Positions 12,001 through 25,333 of a stretch of DNA of 64,000 nucleotides are shown here, one piece after another (the stretch's first letter is position 1; each line of letters opens with the position of its first letter). This stretch comes from Nymphaea colorata (taxonomy: Eukaryota; Streptophyta; Magnoliopsida; Nymphaeales; Nymphaeaceae). The notes beneath the pieces were generated by a model. The model ran no database searches, was not told where the DNA came from, and was given only the letters and a program-made list of their open reading frames with translations. The position numbers and the translations under genes were made by a program. The stretch covers positions 25,996,131-26,060,130 of the forward strand of contig NC_045140.1 in assembly GCF_008831285.2 (NCBI RefSeq), in the 5' to 3' direction.

Positions 12001-15000
12001 ATATTTTTACTATGATATGTGTTTATGTATCATATATGCAACTTGCTTCTTTCTTTCCTGTCTGCCATGGGAATGAAGATGACGAGATGAAGAAAAATTA
12101 ATTGTCTGCTATGCTTGAGATAGTAGTCCTTTAAATTACGGTTTTAAATTACACGTGAAAAGCGAAGAGAGAGAGATCTATTCATAGCCACAAATATCGT
12201 TCTCAGGTTTTTATCGGTGAAGTTTTTCTTGGGTATTTATCGCAAAGTAGTTTTTTTTTTTTTTTTGGAAAATCTCAGAGTTTTTTTTTAAAAATAAAAA
12301 GTCAAAATGTTAAGTAAAATTACAAGGAATGAAAAACTAATAAGTATTGTATTGCATTTAGGAGGTTATGTTAAATTCCTAAAACAAGAGGAAATAAAAA
12401 AATGAAACAAAAGTTGAAAAAAATAAAAGCAGAAAATGAAATAAAATAAATAAATGAAAAATCGCGTTAAAATCACAATAAATTCATTTTAATGATTATT
12501 TCACTATATCCCAGTATTTTCCCGTTTTTATCATTTTCCTTATTTTTTTCGTCAATATGTTCGAAAATATCACAATGTTTGTGGCTACTGGCTATGGATC
12601 TATTTACCTATGTTCTCTTACATGCATCTTCCTGAACAGCATAAACCAGTATATTGCAAATACAACCCCCGGAAGAGGTTGAAACCTTTGTTTTGAGGGG
12701 ATTTTTTAAAGTGAAATCTTTATGCAGATCTTCCCTCCAAAACACAAAATCCTGTTGGAATGTTAACATTCAATAATCTCAGTCTCTCTGAAGTCTGAAC
12801 ATAGCCTTAAATGAAAATCTCCATTTTTTTTATATATGACAAGATAATTTCTCCTTATTCTACTAAATGACACCGTTGTTTCCTGTAATATGGTTGAATT
12901 TTGTTTACGGTTTTTTGGTAAATGACCTCTTTGGTTGCGAATTTGAACATGCAGGAACAGTGTGGAGCTGAGCATGATAAGAATTTGTTGTTTCCCTTAG
13001 AAGAACTGACACAAGAACCTGAACAGGATTCTGAAACTTATGTCAATCAGGCCTGCATGGAAGAAACTAATGACAGGAGAGAATCACTCGATGGCTGTGT
13101 TCTGCCTGATGAGCAAGCCATGTTGCGCGTTACACATCGAAGAAAAGTAACTTTTGAGGACATTGGCTCACCTCAGGTCTGTATCAGGGTTCCGTTTATT
13201 AACTGTTTTGCTTTAATTATGACATTAACTTACTAGATTCAGGCAACTCACTTGCATTAGTTACTTGTAGGGAACCAATGATTTATTGGAAATCAAGAGA
13301 AAATATGAAGAGTTACTGGTGGATTTTGAAACTCTGGTGCTTCCTGACCCTAGCCTGGGTAATTTGGGTTATTTCGTTTTTTTTATTGTTTTCTCTTTTT
13401 CATGTGATATCTAAATTTTCCATTTAGAAAGCAACAAAGGATGTGGAGATATCAAGTTTAAAGAACCAGCTAGCAGCCGAATGTGGTCGTGGAGGTCCCA
13501 GATGTGCAAGAGGTACAAATCTAACTGAAAGGGAGTCGGAAGCAATTTTAGTGATCAAGCAGCTGCAAGACCAGGTGAAGTTGATATCTTTGGGAATATG
13601 GGCACCTCTAAACCTTCCCTCTCTTTTTCACCCAAACAATCCTTCTATGTATAACTTATTTTACACTGCTGATGATGTTGCAGATAAGTAAACTGGAGAT
13701 GGAAAAGTTAACAATTCAAAAAAACCTGGATAATTTAGTTGAATTGGCTACAGAACAAAATGTAAATGCAAGTAAGAAATGTGATGAGGTAAGGTTGCCA
13801 GGTGTAGGTTTTACTACGCTTGCTGTTTACCCTTATGATTTCTTTCTGTTTGGCCTATGGTGGCCTTTTCTCCTTTTTTCTGCATCTGAGTATGTATCCT
13901 TGAATGCATATTCTGTTGATATTTCTTATATATCAGCCTGTTTAACACAAGTTGCTTGTGCTCATTCTCATAGAGTACACACTACTAAACTTCTATATGA
14001 AATCTTCTATTGATATCTTTTACATAGAATTTAACAACCGGTACAAGCTTGTCTCAGAATTTTTGTGTGTGGAGATCATGCTCTCTAGTATAAAGCTCCT
14101 GTATTCTGAACATTCTTTTGCCTTTTCCCATGTGCACGATGATGAATTTAAATTTGCACAGTTAATTCTTCAAATTTGACCTTCTGAATGGTACCATGAT
14201 TCTGTCAAAATTTAATTCTCAATTTCATTCTCAAGACATTATTTTCTGAAGGCCTCCTTTGATATCTCATGCTGCGTGAGAACTGGTGATTGCATTTTAC
14301 AACATAAGTGATATATAAACATGTCAGTTCTGCTTTTCCATGTTAATGTATTTATATTTGATGTTTTTTAGCTTTGTAAAGAACTCCTGGATGCACGGGA
14401 AGAGACAAGGGTTGCTCGTGAACAATTAACCTCTGTAACAGTCACAGAGGCAGATGAGGTACTCTTTATCTGATACATGTAATTTGCTTGTTTATACATT
14501 CCTTATGAGCATTCCTATTTTGTGATTTTTTGGAAATGTGTTGATTTGAGAATTTTTCTGTCAAATTTGATGTCCTTTTACCTGGCATTTGTCTTTCTTT
14601 CTTTTTTTATGAGAATTGATTAAATGATATGATGTTTCAGATGGTTAAGATGGGCAATCCAGAAGACTTTCTAGTAGAACTGGATGCCATCAAATCGGAA
14701 CTTGAATGCCTAAGAGACTATGTTGATTCTGTCTTCCTCTTTGCGGGTGATCTCCTTTGTAGCTTTAATGAGCTATTGGGTCTATTGCCGGTAAGTTTAC
14801 TGATAAAATATGAGGTTCATCTGCATCTAATCCATCATTTGTAAGTTTTGGTGTTTAGTGACAGGGGTTTCATAATCATTGTTGTTACTATTAGTATTTG
14901 TATATCTTGTGTGAAAGCCTCCAGGTAGAGAAAACATGGGCTCTAGATTGTAGATGTTATTCCTTTGACTGTGATCATTGGTCAGACTTCTGAGTATCGT

Positions 15001-18000
15001 ATCTGTGATTCACGAGCATATATTTAAAGGGAACTTACTTTAGCAAGGCTGTCTATTTGTGATTGACGAGCACATAGTTTGAGGGAACCTACTTTACCAA
15101 TTGCTATTGAAGAGCCACAGGCTGAATTATATTTTTTTTCTTTGTTTACCCCATATTTCGTTATGTTTCTGTGTTACATTTTCAAATCTACTGCATGCAG
15201 CATTTGATGCTCAAATATTTTTGTTTGACCATATTTTATCTGTACCTTTCTCAATGTAATTAGATGTATTTTTGTTTAATCTATTAGCTATCCTAGTGTT
15301 TGTGATAGTAAACCACAAGAACTTGTGAAAGTTGTGGAGTCACAGTGCAAGGTATACATTGTCTTCAGTTTCTGTTATTGCTTTAACTTAGTCTGTTAGA
15401 AGTTGCTTTCCCATTAAAAATCATTTGCTTATAAATTGCTTACTCTTTACATTGGGATAACAATGTATTTGTTCATTATAGTCATGTGTTTTATCCTTAT
15501 ATTTATCGTCCTCTTTGATGGTAATAATGAAATTACAACCTTCCTATAGAAGCTGGCTTGACTAAAATTGCCATGAAGGAGGAAGCCTTTGCATAAAAAA
15601 CTTTTCTCAGAAGTTAAACTAGATGATTTTTGGTTATTAAAATGCTTCTGTAAGTTAGAATCATTTCTTGTCCCTCTGAGTATTTGGAGTGGTTGGTTCA
15701 TGTTCCTTCTTGGGTATTCTGGGCATCATTAATTCATTCAATGATGTCAATTGTTGGGTAATATGTAACAACCCGACCTACTTCTAGGCTTGGGCCCTTA
15801 GTTCGGCGGATCCCAACCCGCCCCCTAGCAGTTTCGGCTCCAACCCCAAAAAGGCTGGGATCAGGAGTGTTACATAGTGTTTTCTCCTTTAATATTATTT
15901 AGCCTATATACCATTTCTCTTTTTTCTTGCTGTTGAGTTCTAAGACTGAGTTGCACTTATTATTGCTTAAAATACTTTTCCAAACATATTACTGCCAGTG
16001 GCATGGGCTATGTCGTGTAGATCCTATTTTAGATCAGGGTTGGGCTTACAGCCAAATTAACAAGAACTAAAAGCTGTTTGGTCTTTCATTTTTTACTGAA
16101 ACTATGTGATACTATTTGTTGGCACTTAACTCTGTCATTAGTGTGAAAATAATTATGGAATATCTACTAAGTTCTAATCATGGGATGGTTATTCTTCTTC
16201 TGGCCTTCTACTGTGGATGTCAAAGATAATCAGTGTCAAGAATCTAAAATGACAGAGCTTGATCTGCTTGTGTTTCCTTTGCCTTGTTGAGGTTTATTCA
16301 GCTAGATTATGCGTTTGAAATGCTTTTTTATTGGAGAAAGTAGAAACTGTGATTGATAAATTAGTTGGAAAGAGAACAACCTCATTCTTCAGCAGAAAAG
16401 TTAAATATCATGTGACAGTGATTATTTAGTTAATAATTTATAAACTATGCTGTTTCTGAGTATTTCATTTTCTAACTGTGGTTCAATTATGTTGATCACA
16501 TACAAAAGAAATTGTTTTCTACTGCTATTTTGTAGGAATACAAGTCAGAGATGCATAAACATATCATGGATCTGAAGTTAAAGAATGAAAAAGTGTGTAC
16601 TTCACTCACTTCAGCAGTTGAGAAACATGAAAAAGAGAAGGTAGACTTGTTATATTTGGGAACAGTTTAAATTCATCTTTGAGTAGAAAATCCAGGTACT
16701 TTTCTTGGAACAATTTATGGGTCAAAATGTCGAACTTGGGAGCATCCCAACTACAAACATAATCTAGAAAGAGACATGCAAATTGCGAAGACCTTCTATA
16801 ATCATGTCAGCGTATTGTTTGAAATTCTAGTGATTTTGTATGCTAAATGTCTTCCATTGACAAACTTTGCCCGTGTGGGTATTCTTTCAGGAGCGATGCC
16901 ATGAGTATGAAGCACAGAATGCTCTATTGGTATCTCAAGTTTATAGCTTACAGAAAGAAATTTCAGGATTATCAACCTCTTCACTGATCAAGGAAAAGGA
17001 AGTCTTGAGGAAGGATCTTGAAAAGACAAGAGTTAAACTTAAAGATACAGAATCTAAGCTGAAAAACTGTATACAGGACAAAGTGAAACTTGAGGTTCTA
17101 TATCTTCTCCTTTTATATGTAAAATCAATAGTTTAATTAGCATCTAAGTTGACAAAGTATTTACTGAACCACAAAACAATGCAGTCTGAGAGAGCAAACA
17201 ATGAAAAAGAACTAAAACATTTGCTTGGCCAATGTGCACTTCTTGAACGTGACATTTCCAAGAGGGAGTCAATTGCTGGGAGGAGGAATGACAAGGGTTC
17301 TGATGTTAGCAGGGAAAAGAGCCAGATTGGTGTGGTTGAACAGTCGCTACAACTGAAGACTATGGAACTAGAAAAAGCACATTTTGATTTGGAAATTCTC
17401 CTAGTATGTAATGTGATCCTGTACCTCTCTTCTCCATTTTTAGTTTACCTGTTCTTTAATGCATTTTCATATGAGTAGTTGTGTCATATCGATGGCCATT
17501 TGCCTTTTGCTCCTTGTATAGAAATTATATTGCAACTTCTTGAAGATGTCCATATATCCATATCCATGTACTATAGCTTTCAAATAGGTGCCTAAGTTTG
17601 TAATTGTTGAAGCGATCTGTGAAGGCTTGAAATTGCAACAAGAAGGTAACTTTTTGACAAGTTTTCCAAGCTGCCCTTCCCTTGTCCACTGAATTATTTT
17701 TTTTCAATATTATTGTTTGATCTCTACTCTCATGTTCATCCTAGCACTATACTCCAGAGTCTAAATCTCAATCTGCATTGCAGAATATGTTATAATACAT
17801 ATCATAGCTATTGGGAAACTGATACAGTACACTGTGAAACCAGCTTCAGGGGTTCAATGATTGTAAAGTTAGTGTAACTTATGGTACACATTTGTACCTT
17901 AAATTACATTATGATATAAGGCGTATCTTAGATTACACTTTCAAGTTTCAAGACACAAAAGACCATTCTTTTTATTTGTTTTTTAAGTTTAAAAGTCCCT

Positions 18001-21000
18001 TGAAACTGAATGTGTCACAAGAAGTCTTCTTACACAGTTGCAAGTAAAAAAAAAATTCAATGCATGCATTAAAAAGTGAATTTGTATGGTTTTGTTGTAG
18101 GAGCCTAAAAAAAGAGAAGTTATTCAAGGAGCAAGTCATAGATGTATACTTTAATAGGTATATTTATTTTTTATTATTCAAATATTAGCCAAACATTTTT
18201 ATTTAATTAAGATTTAACTTTTTTTTGGAGAAAAGATGTAGGTTAGTTGTCATATGCATTTTTCATTATTGTGCATGGAATTCATCATAATCGGAACATG
18301 AATGTGGTTTTGTTTGTGTAATTAGTATTAGTCACGATGCAATGTGCTTTAACTTTAAAGAATATGCTTAAACAAAATTTATGATTTTTCTATAAGCTAT
18401 GTTATGTTAATGTGTTTTATTTTGGGCCTGAATGATACATTATTTTTCTTCTCTTTCTAGATAATGTGTAAGTTCTCTGTCGTTCTCTGAGGATATTGAG
18501 GATAATTTTGCTTTCGGGGGTTCCTCTATGGTTGACTTCCCAATTGTGATTTATTTGTGGCATGTTATGTATAACCCATTCAACCTGCAAGGAAAGAGAT
18601 TGTCATATGTCATCTTCCATTTTATTGAACACTTTCTCTTGTTCAATAGGAAAAGAATAGAATATTAGAAACCAGTTCGTTTGAAATGGAGGAGAAGGTT
18701 GCTGCTCTTGAAGAGTATTTGACTACTGCAAAGAAAGACTCGGAGGAAGCCATGGCTCAAAGTGAGTTTCTTGCCTCAGAACTGGGAACTGCTTCTAACA
18801 ATTTGGCCATAGCAAACTCCCAGATAAATCTGTTGACAGAAGAGGCTTCTAGCCTGGTATGAGACACTGTTCCAGAATCTGTGTTTGTTGCTGCTGGTGT
18901 TCAACCAATTTCAGTCCTGAATGGTTGTTTTTCTTTCGGAATTTTTCTTTGAACTATTGCTGTTTAATTTGCCTTTTGCGCAGAAATGTAAATTGGCTGA
19001 ATATGAAGCCTTTTGCACAAAAATGGAGAATTCGATTCACTTGCTGTCAACAGAAAAAGAAGAGATTATGTTGGTGTGTTATTTGCTTTTGAGGCTAATA
19101 GATACAATGGATTTTTGCCTGTTACTGAAGATTTCGTATTCTGTGTTAGATGATAGTCATCTTGGTGTGCAGCAATTAACAAATGCCCTTATAGGGCTAG
19201 AAGAAGAAAGGGCTATTTGGCTTGCTAAGGAGAAAGATTTTGCTAAATCCATTACAGAGAAAGGAAACTGTGCTAATGCTGAAATTGCATTACTATCTGA
19301 GAATATTTGCAAGGTAATTAAATTCACAAATAGAGTTACTTAAAGCCCACAGTTTCCTGTTCTTTTATAGAGAGGGTACTAATGCATTTTAACTCAAAAG
19401 CATGTCTGCTTGTATTGCCTACATGTGTTCTCGACGTGGTTGAGAATTTGTAGGTTGGCATTCAAGAACTACAAAGTTGACTAGCTACAAATGATATTAT
19501 CTTCTAAACACGGCAATGTTGTGAAAACAATTGAAATGTGAAATGAGAAGTTGAAGCTATGCATCCGTTCCATGTGTTTGCAAAAATGTCATGTCAATTG
19601 AAGTATTATTTTAGTGATGGAATTCGGTCTTTATATAAAAAAGATAATATGATAAAACTAGCAATTGCTTTGCTAGCCTGATATCTCCAATTCAATATCT
19701 ACCTTGGGATTGAAGCCGTACGAGTAAAACAAGCCAAACAGGTAAGAAGAATCAATGTAATGGGGCAATAAGTTAGCAGAGTTTACCTTGGTTATGTTTG
19801 TGTGGACCTTTGAAACCTCATGACTGAAAACAAACATAATGAGCTATGAACATCATTCAGAGATGCAAGAAACTATTTTAAGTTGTTTTATCATCTCCAT
19901 TGAGTTACATCTTGTTCAACATAAGTGTACTGAATCACTAAAGTCAATATTATTGTGCTTCCTCATATGTAATCTTTACGACCTTGACAGTGCATTGAGG
20001 TTTGAATCGTTTGATACTTTTTTGATATTTTCGAAGGCTAATAGACTACTAAAAATTCACAACAATTTTGAAATATTGGTTGCTTTTCCACATTACTTCA
20101 TCAAAATGCTGACACATTTAAAAATTCTATATTCTACGCAGTTTAGATTTGAGATTTTGTCCAACAATTTTACAGTATAAGTTTCTTTTATGAGACCAAT
20201 TGAAATAATGCGTGTGCTACTCATCATTGGGATTGTTGCTAATTGCCATGGTTCACTATCACAAAAAAGTAAGTTTTTTTTTTCTGTTAGATTCTTTATT
20301 TCTGGCATGTGCATGGGACATGCTTGTTTTTTCAATATAGTTGTTCCCTTAGGATAAGATTCTGGAGTTGATCGATATGATATTGAAACTGAATATAAAT
20401 GTTATACCTATTACTTGGCTTTCTATAAACAGGCGAGGGATGAATGTGGAAGTCTTAGAGAGCAGTGCAATATTTTGGAGGAAAAATTATCATTTACTGA
20501 AGCAAGTTTGGAGCAGGAAAAGAAAAGCAGGTTTGTTGGATTGCATCTAAATATTTCCAATCTTCATGTTATGTGTTGCCCTGTGTACACATCTAGGTAT
20601 GCCATGTTCTTCACATGCATGTGACAGTTAGTTGGGAGGTGCTAGTTTCCTGCTAGACCCAAATCGTGTGTGCACTTATTTTGCCATACTTTATGATGGG
20701 GCTTAACTGAAAGGGGTCAGACTCAACACAGTACTCACACATATGTATGTAGGCTAAGTACGCAGACTATGCTAAGTAAGTATGAGGAGTCAAGGACTAT
20801 GTAACTAATTGTATTTGTAAGACATTCCATCAACTTGCTTGATGATGCACAGGGTTCCCTGTGTAAAGTTATCTTCTTAGAAACGATAGATGACAACTAG
20901 TACTTTGACAAATAACTTGCCACATGACACCTTGTGTGTGTGTGTGTTTGCATATTTGAGTATAGAACGTGCATGTGTATGGTGGAAGTTTTAGTTGAAA

Positions 21001-23486
21001 TTTGGATTTGTTTCCTGTGCAGCACGGAAACATTGTCAGAAATTGATAGACTCAAAGAATTGCTGAAAAGAACAGAAGTTGAAAATGTTGAATACCAAGA
21101 TGTAAGTTTTCTAGCATAACCAGTTGAATAACAATCTCACTAATATGCAACAGAAGCAGTCTGATTGCAGTTTGAGTTCAGGTACTTAAGTCGAGAATTG
21201 ACTTGCTATCATCTGAGAAGAGGCATGTCGTTGAGGAAGTTGAGAAGTTGCAGAAACAGTTGAACCTCATTGCTGAAGAGAAGAACAAATTGGCAGCTAG
21301 GTGCTTACAGGATTCTGAGAGGCACAAGGTTCTCTTCATTCTTAACTCTGTTTCTTAAGCATTCTGAATATATATAATATTCTTAACATAATTAATAAAT
21401 TATGTTTTCCACCCTTCTGCAATGCACGTATCTTAGGCTATTAACGACCTCGTCCCTCTCTGTCCGCCCCTCCATCTCCTGCCCTTGCTTGTCCCTCAGA
21501 AGCTTGCAGGCTCATTGGTTGCTAGAGGGTGCTGGAGGGGAAGAGGTCAGTCTTCTTTCTTTTGAGTCCTTCTTCCACGTCTAGGGATTTCGCTAGATAA
21601 GATGCTCTTATCGCTCTCTATTTTAAAACTAACTCGTTCTTGATGTCTGTCGATTGAATCTTATTGGTCTTCTCTTGATTTTCTTCAATTGTCGTATGAA
21701 TCTTATGTGTCTGTGTCACAAATATGTCACTGATCACCTTCGCTGCCGCTTTCAAGGCCTGAAGCGGTAGCATGCCACAGAAGGTTGGCACCCTCTTTTG
21801 GGGTTGTTGAAACTTTTGCTCGTTGTTTACTGCTGCTGCAGAGTGATTTTGGAAACTCTGGATCGGGTGATTTGAGAAGCGGATATTGATTCGGGCACGT
21901 TAGACCTTCATTTGTTCTAGAGAAACGAGGGATCTTGAATTTAGAAGTTAGTACCCGATGGTCTAGGGTCGGTAATTCAGCAAGTTAATTTGAGGAAATT
22001 GCTCATATATCTTCAACATAAGTTCTTGAAACGAAAACTAAGGAGAAATGAAAATCTACAGACGGAAGCATTTTACAGGGAATAATCAATTGGATTGATT
22101 CCAACATTTGAGTTGGAAATGTACTTGCTAGGAGTTTATTGAATTATCAGGCCTTCATCTTTCTGCGAGGACACAGTCGTCTCATCATCTTCTGAATGTA
22201 CCTTTTCAATTACGGAAGTTTGGTGCGAGTAAAATTAATATCACCTGTTATGCTTTGCTGTCGTTGCTAATTCTGACTACTCTGTCCCAAATTATGTTTT
22301 GTCTTTCTTAAGGTGGGCCGTTTTTCTCTTTTATTTTTTCTCTTCATTCTTAACTCTGTTTCTTAAGCATTCTGAATATATATAATATTCTTGGATATTG
22401 CTTCCTTGTGGTAGGAGGGTTCAGATTGGATCTTGAGTTGAACCAATGACAGGTCAAGCTCAAACTTTGTGATCACCTGCTGTAGATCTGACATGTTCGA
22501 CCATGCTGATGGCTACTGATTTGGACTTTCTTCATCCATTACTTTTCATTTATTTATTACGAGAAACTAGCATAGGGCATCTTATTTTGGGATGTTATTG
22601 GTTTTTCAGAAATTTTCCTTGTTGAAATATTGCTCATCATACGTGGGGAAGTTTAGCATGGTTAAAGTGACAGTAGTAGATTTTCCATCACTGGAAACCT
22701 TGGACCCCTGGCTCCAATTATTTATTTTTAGCTAGATAGTTGTTGCCTCTCTATTGGTTCAAATTTTCCTGCACTTTTGTTAGGTGATAGACCCTACACT
22801 TGCCCTGGTCAGGAAGCTGTTGCCCTGTCACATCCATGTAGCTACAGAAGAATGTAGAGTGACGATAGCGAACAGAACCAATCTGTCGAAACATTTTAGT
22901 TTCGTGTTTCATCATTTCAATTACATTATTATTGTTGTTTATTAGTGGTATAGGGGTATAACAACAGCGATAGTAGTAATAGTAGTAATCCTCATCTCAT
23001 ACTTAAAAGACCATGAAATTTAAATTCAAGTGAAATAAGTGGATGAAATGAAACTGCTGTCATATTGACTGAAAATGACATTTTTGAGGATAACTTTAGC
23101 GGTTTGAATATTGTTGAGACTTGAGAGTTCAACTTTTAGAATGAGGCGGCATTTATTCATGCCTGTGAGACCAACCGACTACTAATGATCATCTTGATCA
23201 ACCATTTTTCTTCTTATTCGGCACTTTATGATGTTCAAGTAACCTCTATCGTTTTCTTTAACAGTTAGCTATGAATTTCAACAAAGACGTAGCAAAGCTC
23301 CGAATCAGACTGCACAACACGCAGGCAATGTTGGATGTATTTCGGTGCAAATATGAGGAGGCAGAGGATGAGAAGGCGCTTATGAAAAAGAGATATGAAG
23401 AAGCATCAAAGAAATTGAAAGATGAATTAGTCTCTTCCAGGCTCGAGCAACTTGATCTGAGAAAACAACTTAGTGAGAAAGAATGA
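6067..23486 (+). CDS. KIN7O: KIN-7 family kinesin, CENP-E-like (KIN7O type)
   Basis: This is a microtubule motor with an N-terminal motor domain and a long coiled coil, matching the Arabidopsis At3g10180 type. Exons read by eye: 6067-6193, 6279-6368, 7271-7389, 8105-8218, 8316-8397, 8486-8553, 8628-8702, 8800-8945, 9040-9142, 9955-10035, 10205-10273, 10370-10429, 10509-10670, 11344-11424, 12955-13176, 13271-13336, 13428-13574, 13684-13788, 14372-14458, 14641-14790, 16536-16640, 16891-17094, 17185-17403, 18650-18856, 18984-19073, 19173-19313, 20433-20530, 21023-21101, 21182-21328, 23265-23486. All phases join, giving about 1221 residues. The P-loop GQTNSGKT is at residues 79-86, switch I SSRSH at 191-195 and switch [10 protein letters not shown] at 227-234. 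Later exons are rich in Glu, Lys and Leu, as in coiled coils. No break is seen. The family acts in cell division; a kinetochore role is inferred from CENP-E and not shown here. One exon near 15.3 kb is uncertain. Confidence 0.9.
12165..12610. mobile_element. MITE-like element with imperfect terminal inverted repeats, in a kinesin intron
   Basis: The left end near 12172-12200 (AGATCTATTCATAGCCACAA) recurs inverted at 12571-12608 with a small insertion. The interior is AT-rich and non-coding. It lies in the 1.5-kb intron between 11424 and 12955. The family is not identified and no clear target duplication is seen. Confidence 0.45.
15297..15351 (+). CDS. KIN7O: Possible extra exon of the kinesin gene
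   Basis: The open stretch reads [18 protein letters not shown] and is followed by a donor GTATAC, and it would join well to EYKSEM in the exon at 16536. The acceptor TAG ends at 15296, leaving 55 nt, which is out of phase with an upstream exon ending at 14790. It becomes in phase if the upstream exon instead runs to 14840, where a second GTAAGT donor follows an open frame. Both models are possible, and the longer one adds 35 residues. Confidence 0.4.
15765..15880. repeat. Short GC-rich repeat-like insert in a kinesin intron
   Basis: A block of about 115 bp starts TGTAACAACCCGACC and ends GTGTTACA, far more GC-rich than the AT-rich intron around it. The ends form a 6-bp inverted repeat (TGTAAC/GTTACA). 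The TGTAAC-ACCCG start is known from ends of some plant repeats. It could be an LTR scrap or a small MITE. Confidence 0.4.
21330..21384 (+). repeat. Left copy of a 55-bp direct repeat
   Basis: Starts TTCTCTTCATTCTTAACTCT, just inside the kinesin intron. It matches 22338-22392 over 55 bp with no mismatch seen. The two copies bracket the inserted block. Confidence 0.9.
21385..22337 (+). other. Inserted copy of the 43.5-44.4 kb block in the last kinesin intron
   Basis: From about 21405 the sequence matches 43495-44431 to the end with only about six small differences in roughly 930 bp. The differences include a CTT indel near 22312 and a one-base indel near 21773. The first 20 bp (21385-21404) do not match the donor and look like filler. 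The block is on the same strand in both places. It has no terminal inverted repeats, no poly(A) tail and no LTRs, so it does not look like an ordinary transposon. It leaves the splice sites untouched, so the gene should still be spliced. Confidence 0.85.
22338..22392 (+). repeat. Right copy of the 55-bp direct repeat
   Basis: It matches 21330-21384. After it the intron continues with unrelated sequence to the last exon at 23265. Confidence 0.9.
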
Positions 23487-24345
23487 CATTCAGTGAAAAC
23501 AACTTAGTGAGAAAGAAATAGCATTCAGTGAATCCTACGGTTTCGATTTCTAACTTTTTGGTGGTGGAGCAATCACAAGCTGTAGACTTGACAAGAGCCT
23601 GCGTTGGAAAAGAAATATGGGCGTGGCATAATATACGTAACAGGATACAGGATGATGCAAAAACCATAGGCTAAGGAATATGGAAGTCAAGCATCTACTT
23701 CTGTACTAATATTTATTTTTTTCTGGAAAGCCATGTACAACTTGTAAAATCATCTCTTTTGTACATGCATGTAGAAATGTGTATCATGGAACTCTAGAAT
23801 CTGTGAATATGTCACGCTATTAGGTTTATATGCTTGCTTAGAACCCGACTTATCCATCAGAATGACCAAGAAATGTCTAGAACCTCCACGCATGCCAACA
23901 TATATAGAGCACAGAAGCTTGAGTAGCAGTACTTTTGGGAGTTTTCATTAGGAACTTGAACAATTATAAAATTTGTTTTTCTCTACTGATTCTATTTTCC
24001 TGTAAATTTAAGTGTTGTTTTCCCTTTTCGTATTGTATCTCCATCACTATATGATATAAAAGGTTGGTCATTGCAGCCACCTTTAGGAGGCAGAATTCAG
24101 CAATTAAAATTGATGAATGCAGATACCTGACGAAGAAATTCTTATGGTAAGATCACCCGAGGTGATACATCGTCTCAATAATCCGGAAATACCTTGTATC
24201 CTATTTACCAAGCTCGAAATTTACCGTCTACGTGGTCCATCATTTGGCATGGAAAATGCAATTTAAAATTTATACGTGATAAATACAGGTAATGGCCATT
24301 CAATAAAAAGGAAAATGAAGACTCCTTGAAAGCCAACTTATTCTG

Positions 24346-24347
<2 letters not shown>

Positions 24348-24377
<30 letters not shown>
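24348..24377. repeat. GA microsatellite
   Basis: About 15 GA units, with no coding context. Confidence 0.85.
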
Positions 24378-24382
<5 letters not shown>

Positions 24383-24481
24383 TGATGCTTCAACTCCTGC
24401 ACCACTGAAAGCCAAACTGCAAGAACACTTGTAAATGAAGGTTTTGATTTTATATGACGTCAAAAATAGACCAAAAAGAAA

Positions 24482-24605
24482 GGTACAGCATCATATAGTA
24501 CATTCTCCGGATTCAGCATTAAAGACCTGTACGATAATGATGTACAGTGAAGTATCATAAAATACATACTCCGGATTCATGTCTAAAAGTCCTGTGCGGT
24601 ATAAG
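24482..24605. repeat. Two-copy tandem repeat, about 62-66 bp per unit
   Basis: The units share GTACAG-ATCATA, CTCCGGATTCA and CCTGT, with about a quarter of positions changed. Non-coding. Confidence 0.5.
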
Positions 24606-25333
24606 GTACACTGAACTTCAGGTATGCACAAAAAGGTATTGCTCAGGGCGACTCGTCACAGAATGTTGTTGATATGGCCGAAACATGCATGGTTATGAAA
24701 GCCACATGAATTTCTTGGACGCAATGACCACCAGGCAGAAATAATGATTGCTGCTTCGATGATAAATAACAGTCTAATTTCTACCAATTGATCTTTAATT
24801 GAAAGATGGACATGTTAATAATGTATTTTCCATCTTTTTCCTGACTTTAGCATGAAATGTACTTGGTAGTTATTTGAGAAAGAAGTGGAGTGACTTTCGC
24901 TCGAAGACAAGCAACTACAGAGTGAAATATTCAGGTTCGAGACATTTTTTTTCGGTTACAGACTTCAATTTAAAACAGATGTTTTTCCAGTACAGGTACC
25001 TAAGAAAAGTAATACACTAAGCTTGCCATACTACAATCACCGGCACCACATTTTCTTGTACGCGGTGGATAAAAAACGGGAGCATAAAATACAACGGAAA
25101 ATTAGGATTTCGTGCGCAGTTGTATGAGTGAAGAAACATCAAACACGAATAGAATCGTCCAGCTATAAAAAGGAATATGTATAGCAGATCTTTGTACACA
25201 TGGGGTTTTGATGAACAATTTAAATTTCTCGTGGAGTTTTTTCTATTCGAAACAAAGTAGCTGCCTGTCGGCTGTCCTGCAACACAAATTTTTTTCATTG
25301 AAATACCAAAAAAGGTGTAATCTACATCAGCCA

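Larger units (their letters stand above)
23487..25333. other. 3' region of the kinesin gene and spacer
   Basis: Holds a short direct repeat just after the stop codon (GAAAACAACTTAGTGAGAAA is present at both 23460 and 23496), a GA microsatellite at 24348-24377, and a diverged tandem repeat at about 24482-24605. No further gene is seen. Confidence 0.6.
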
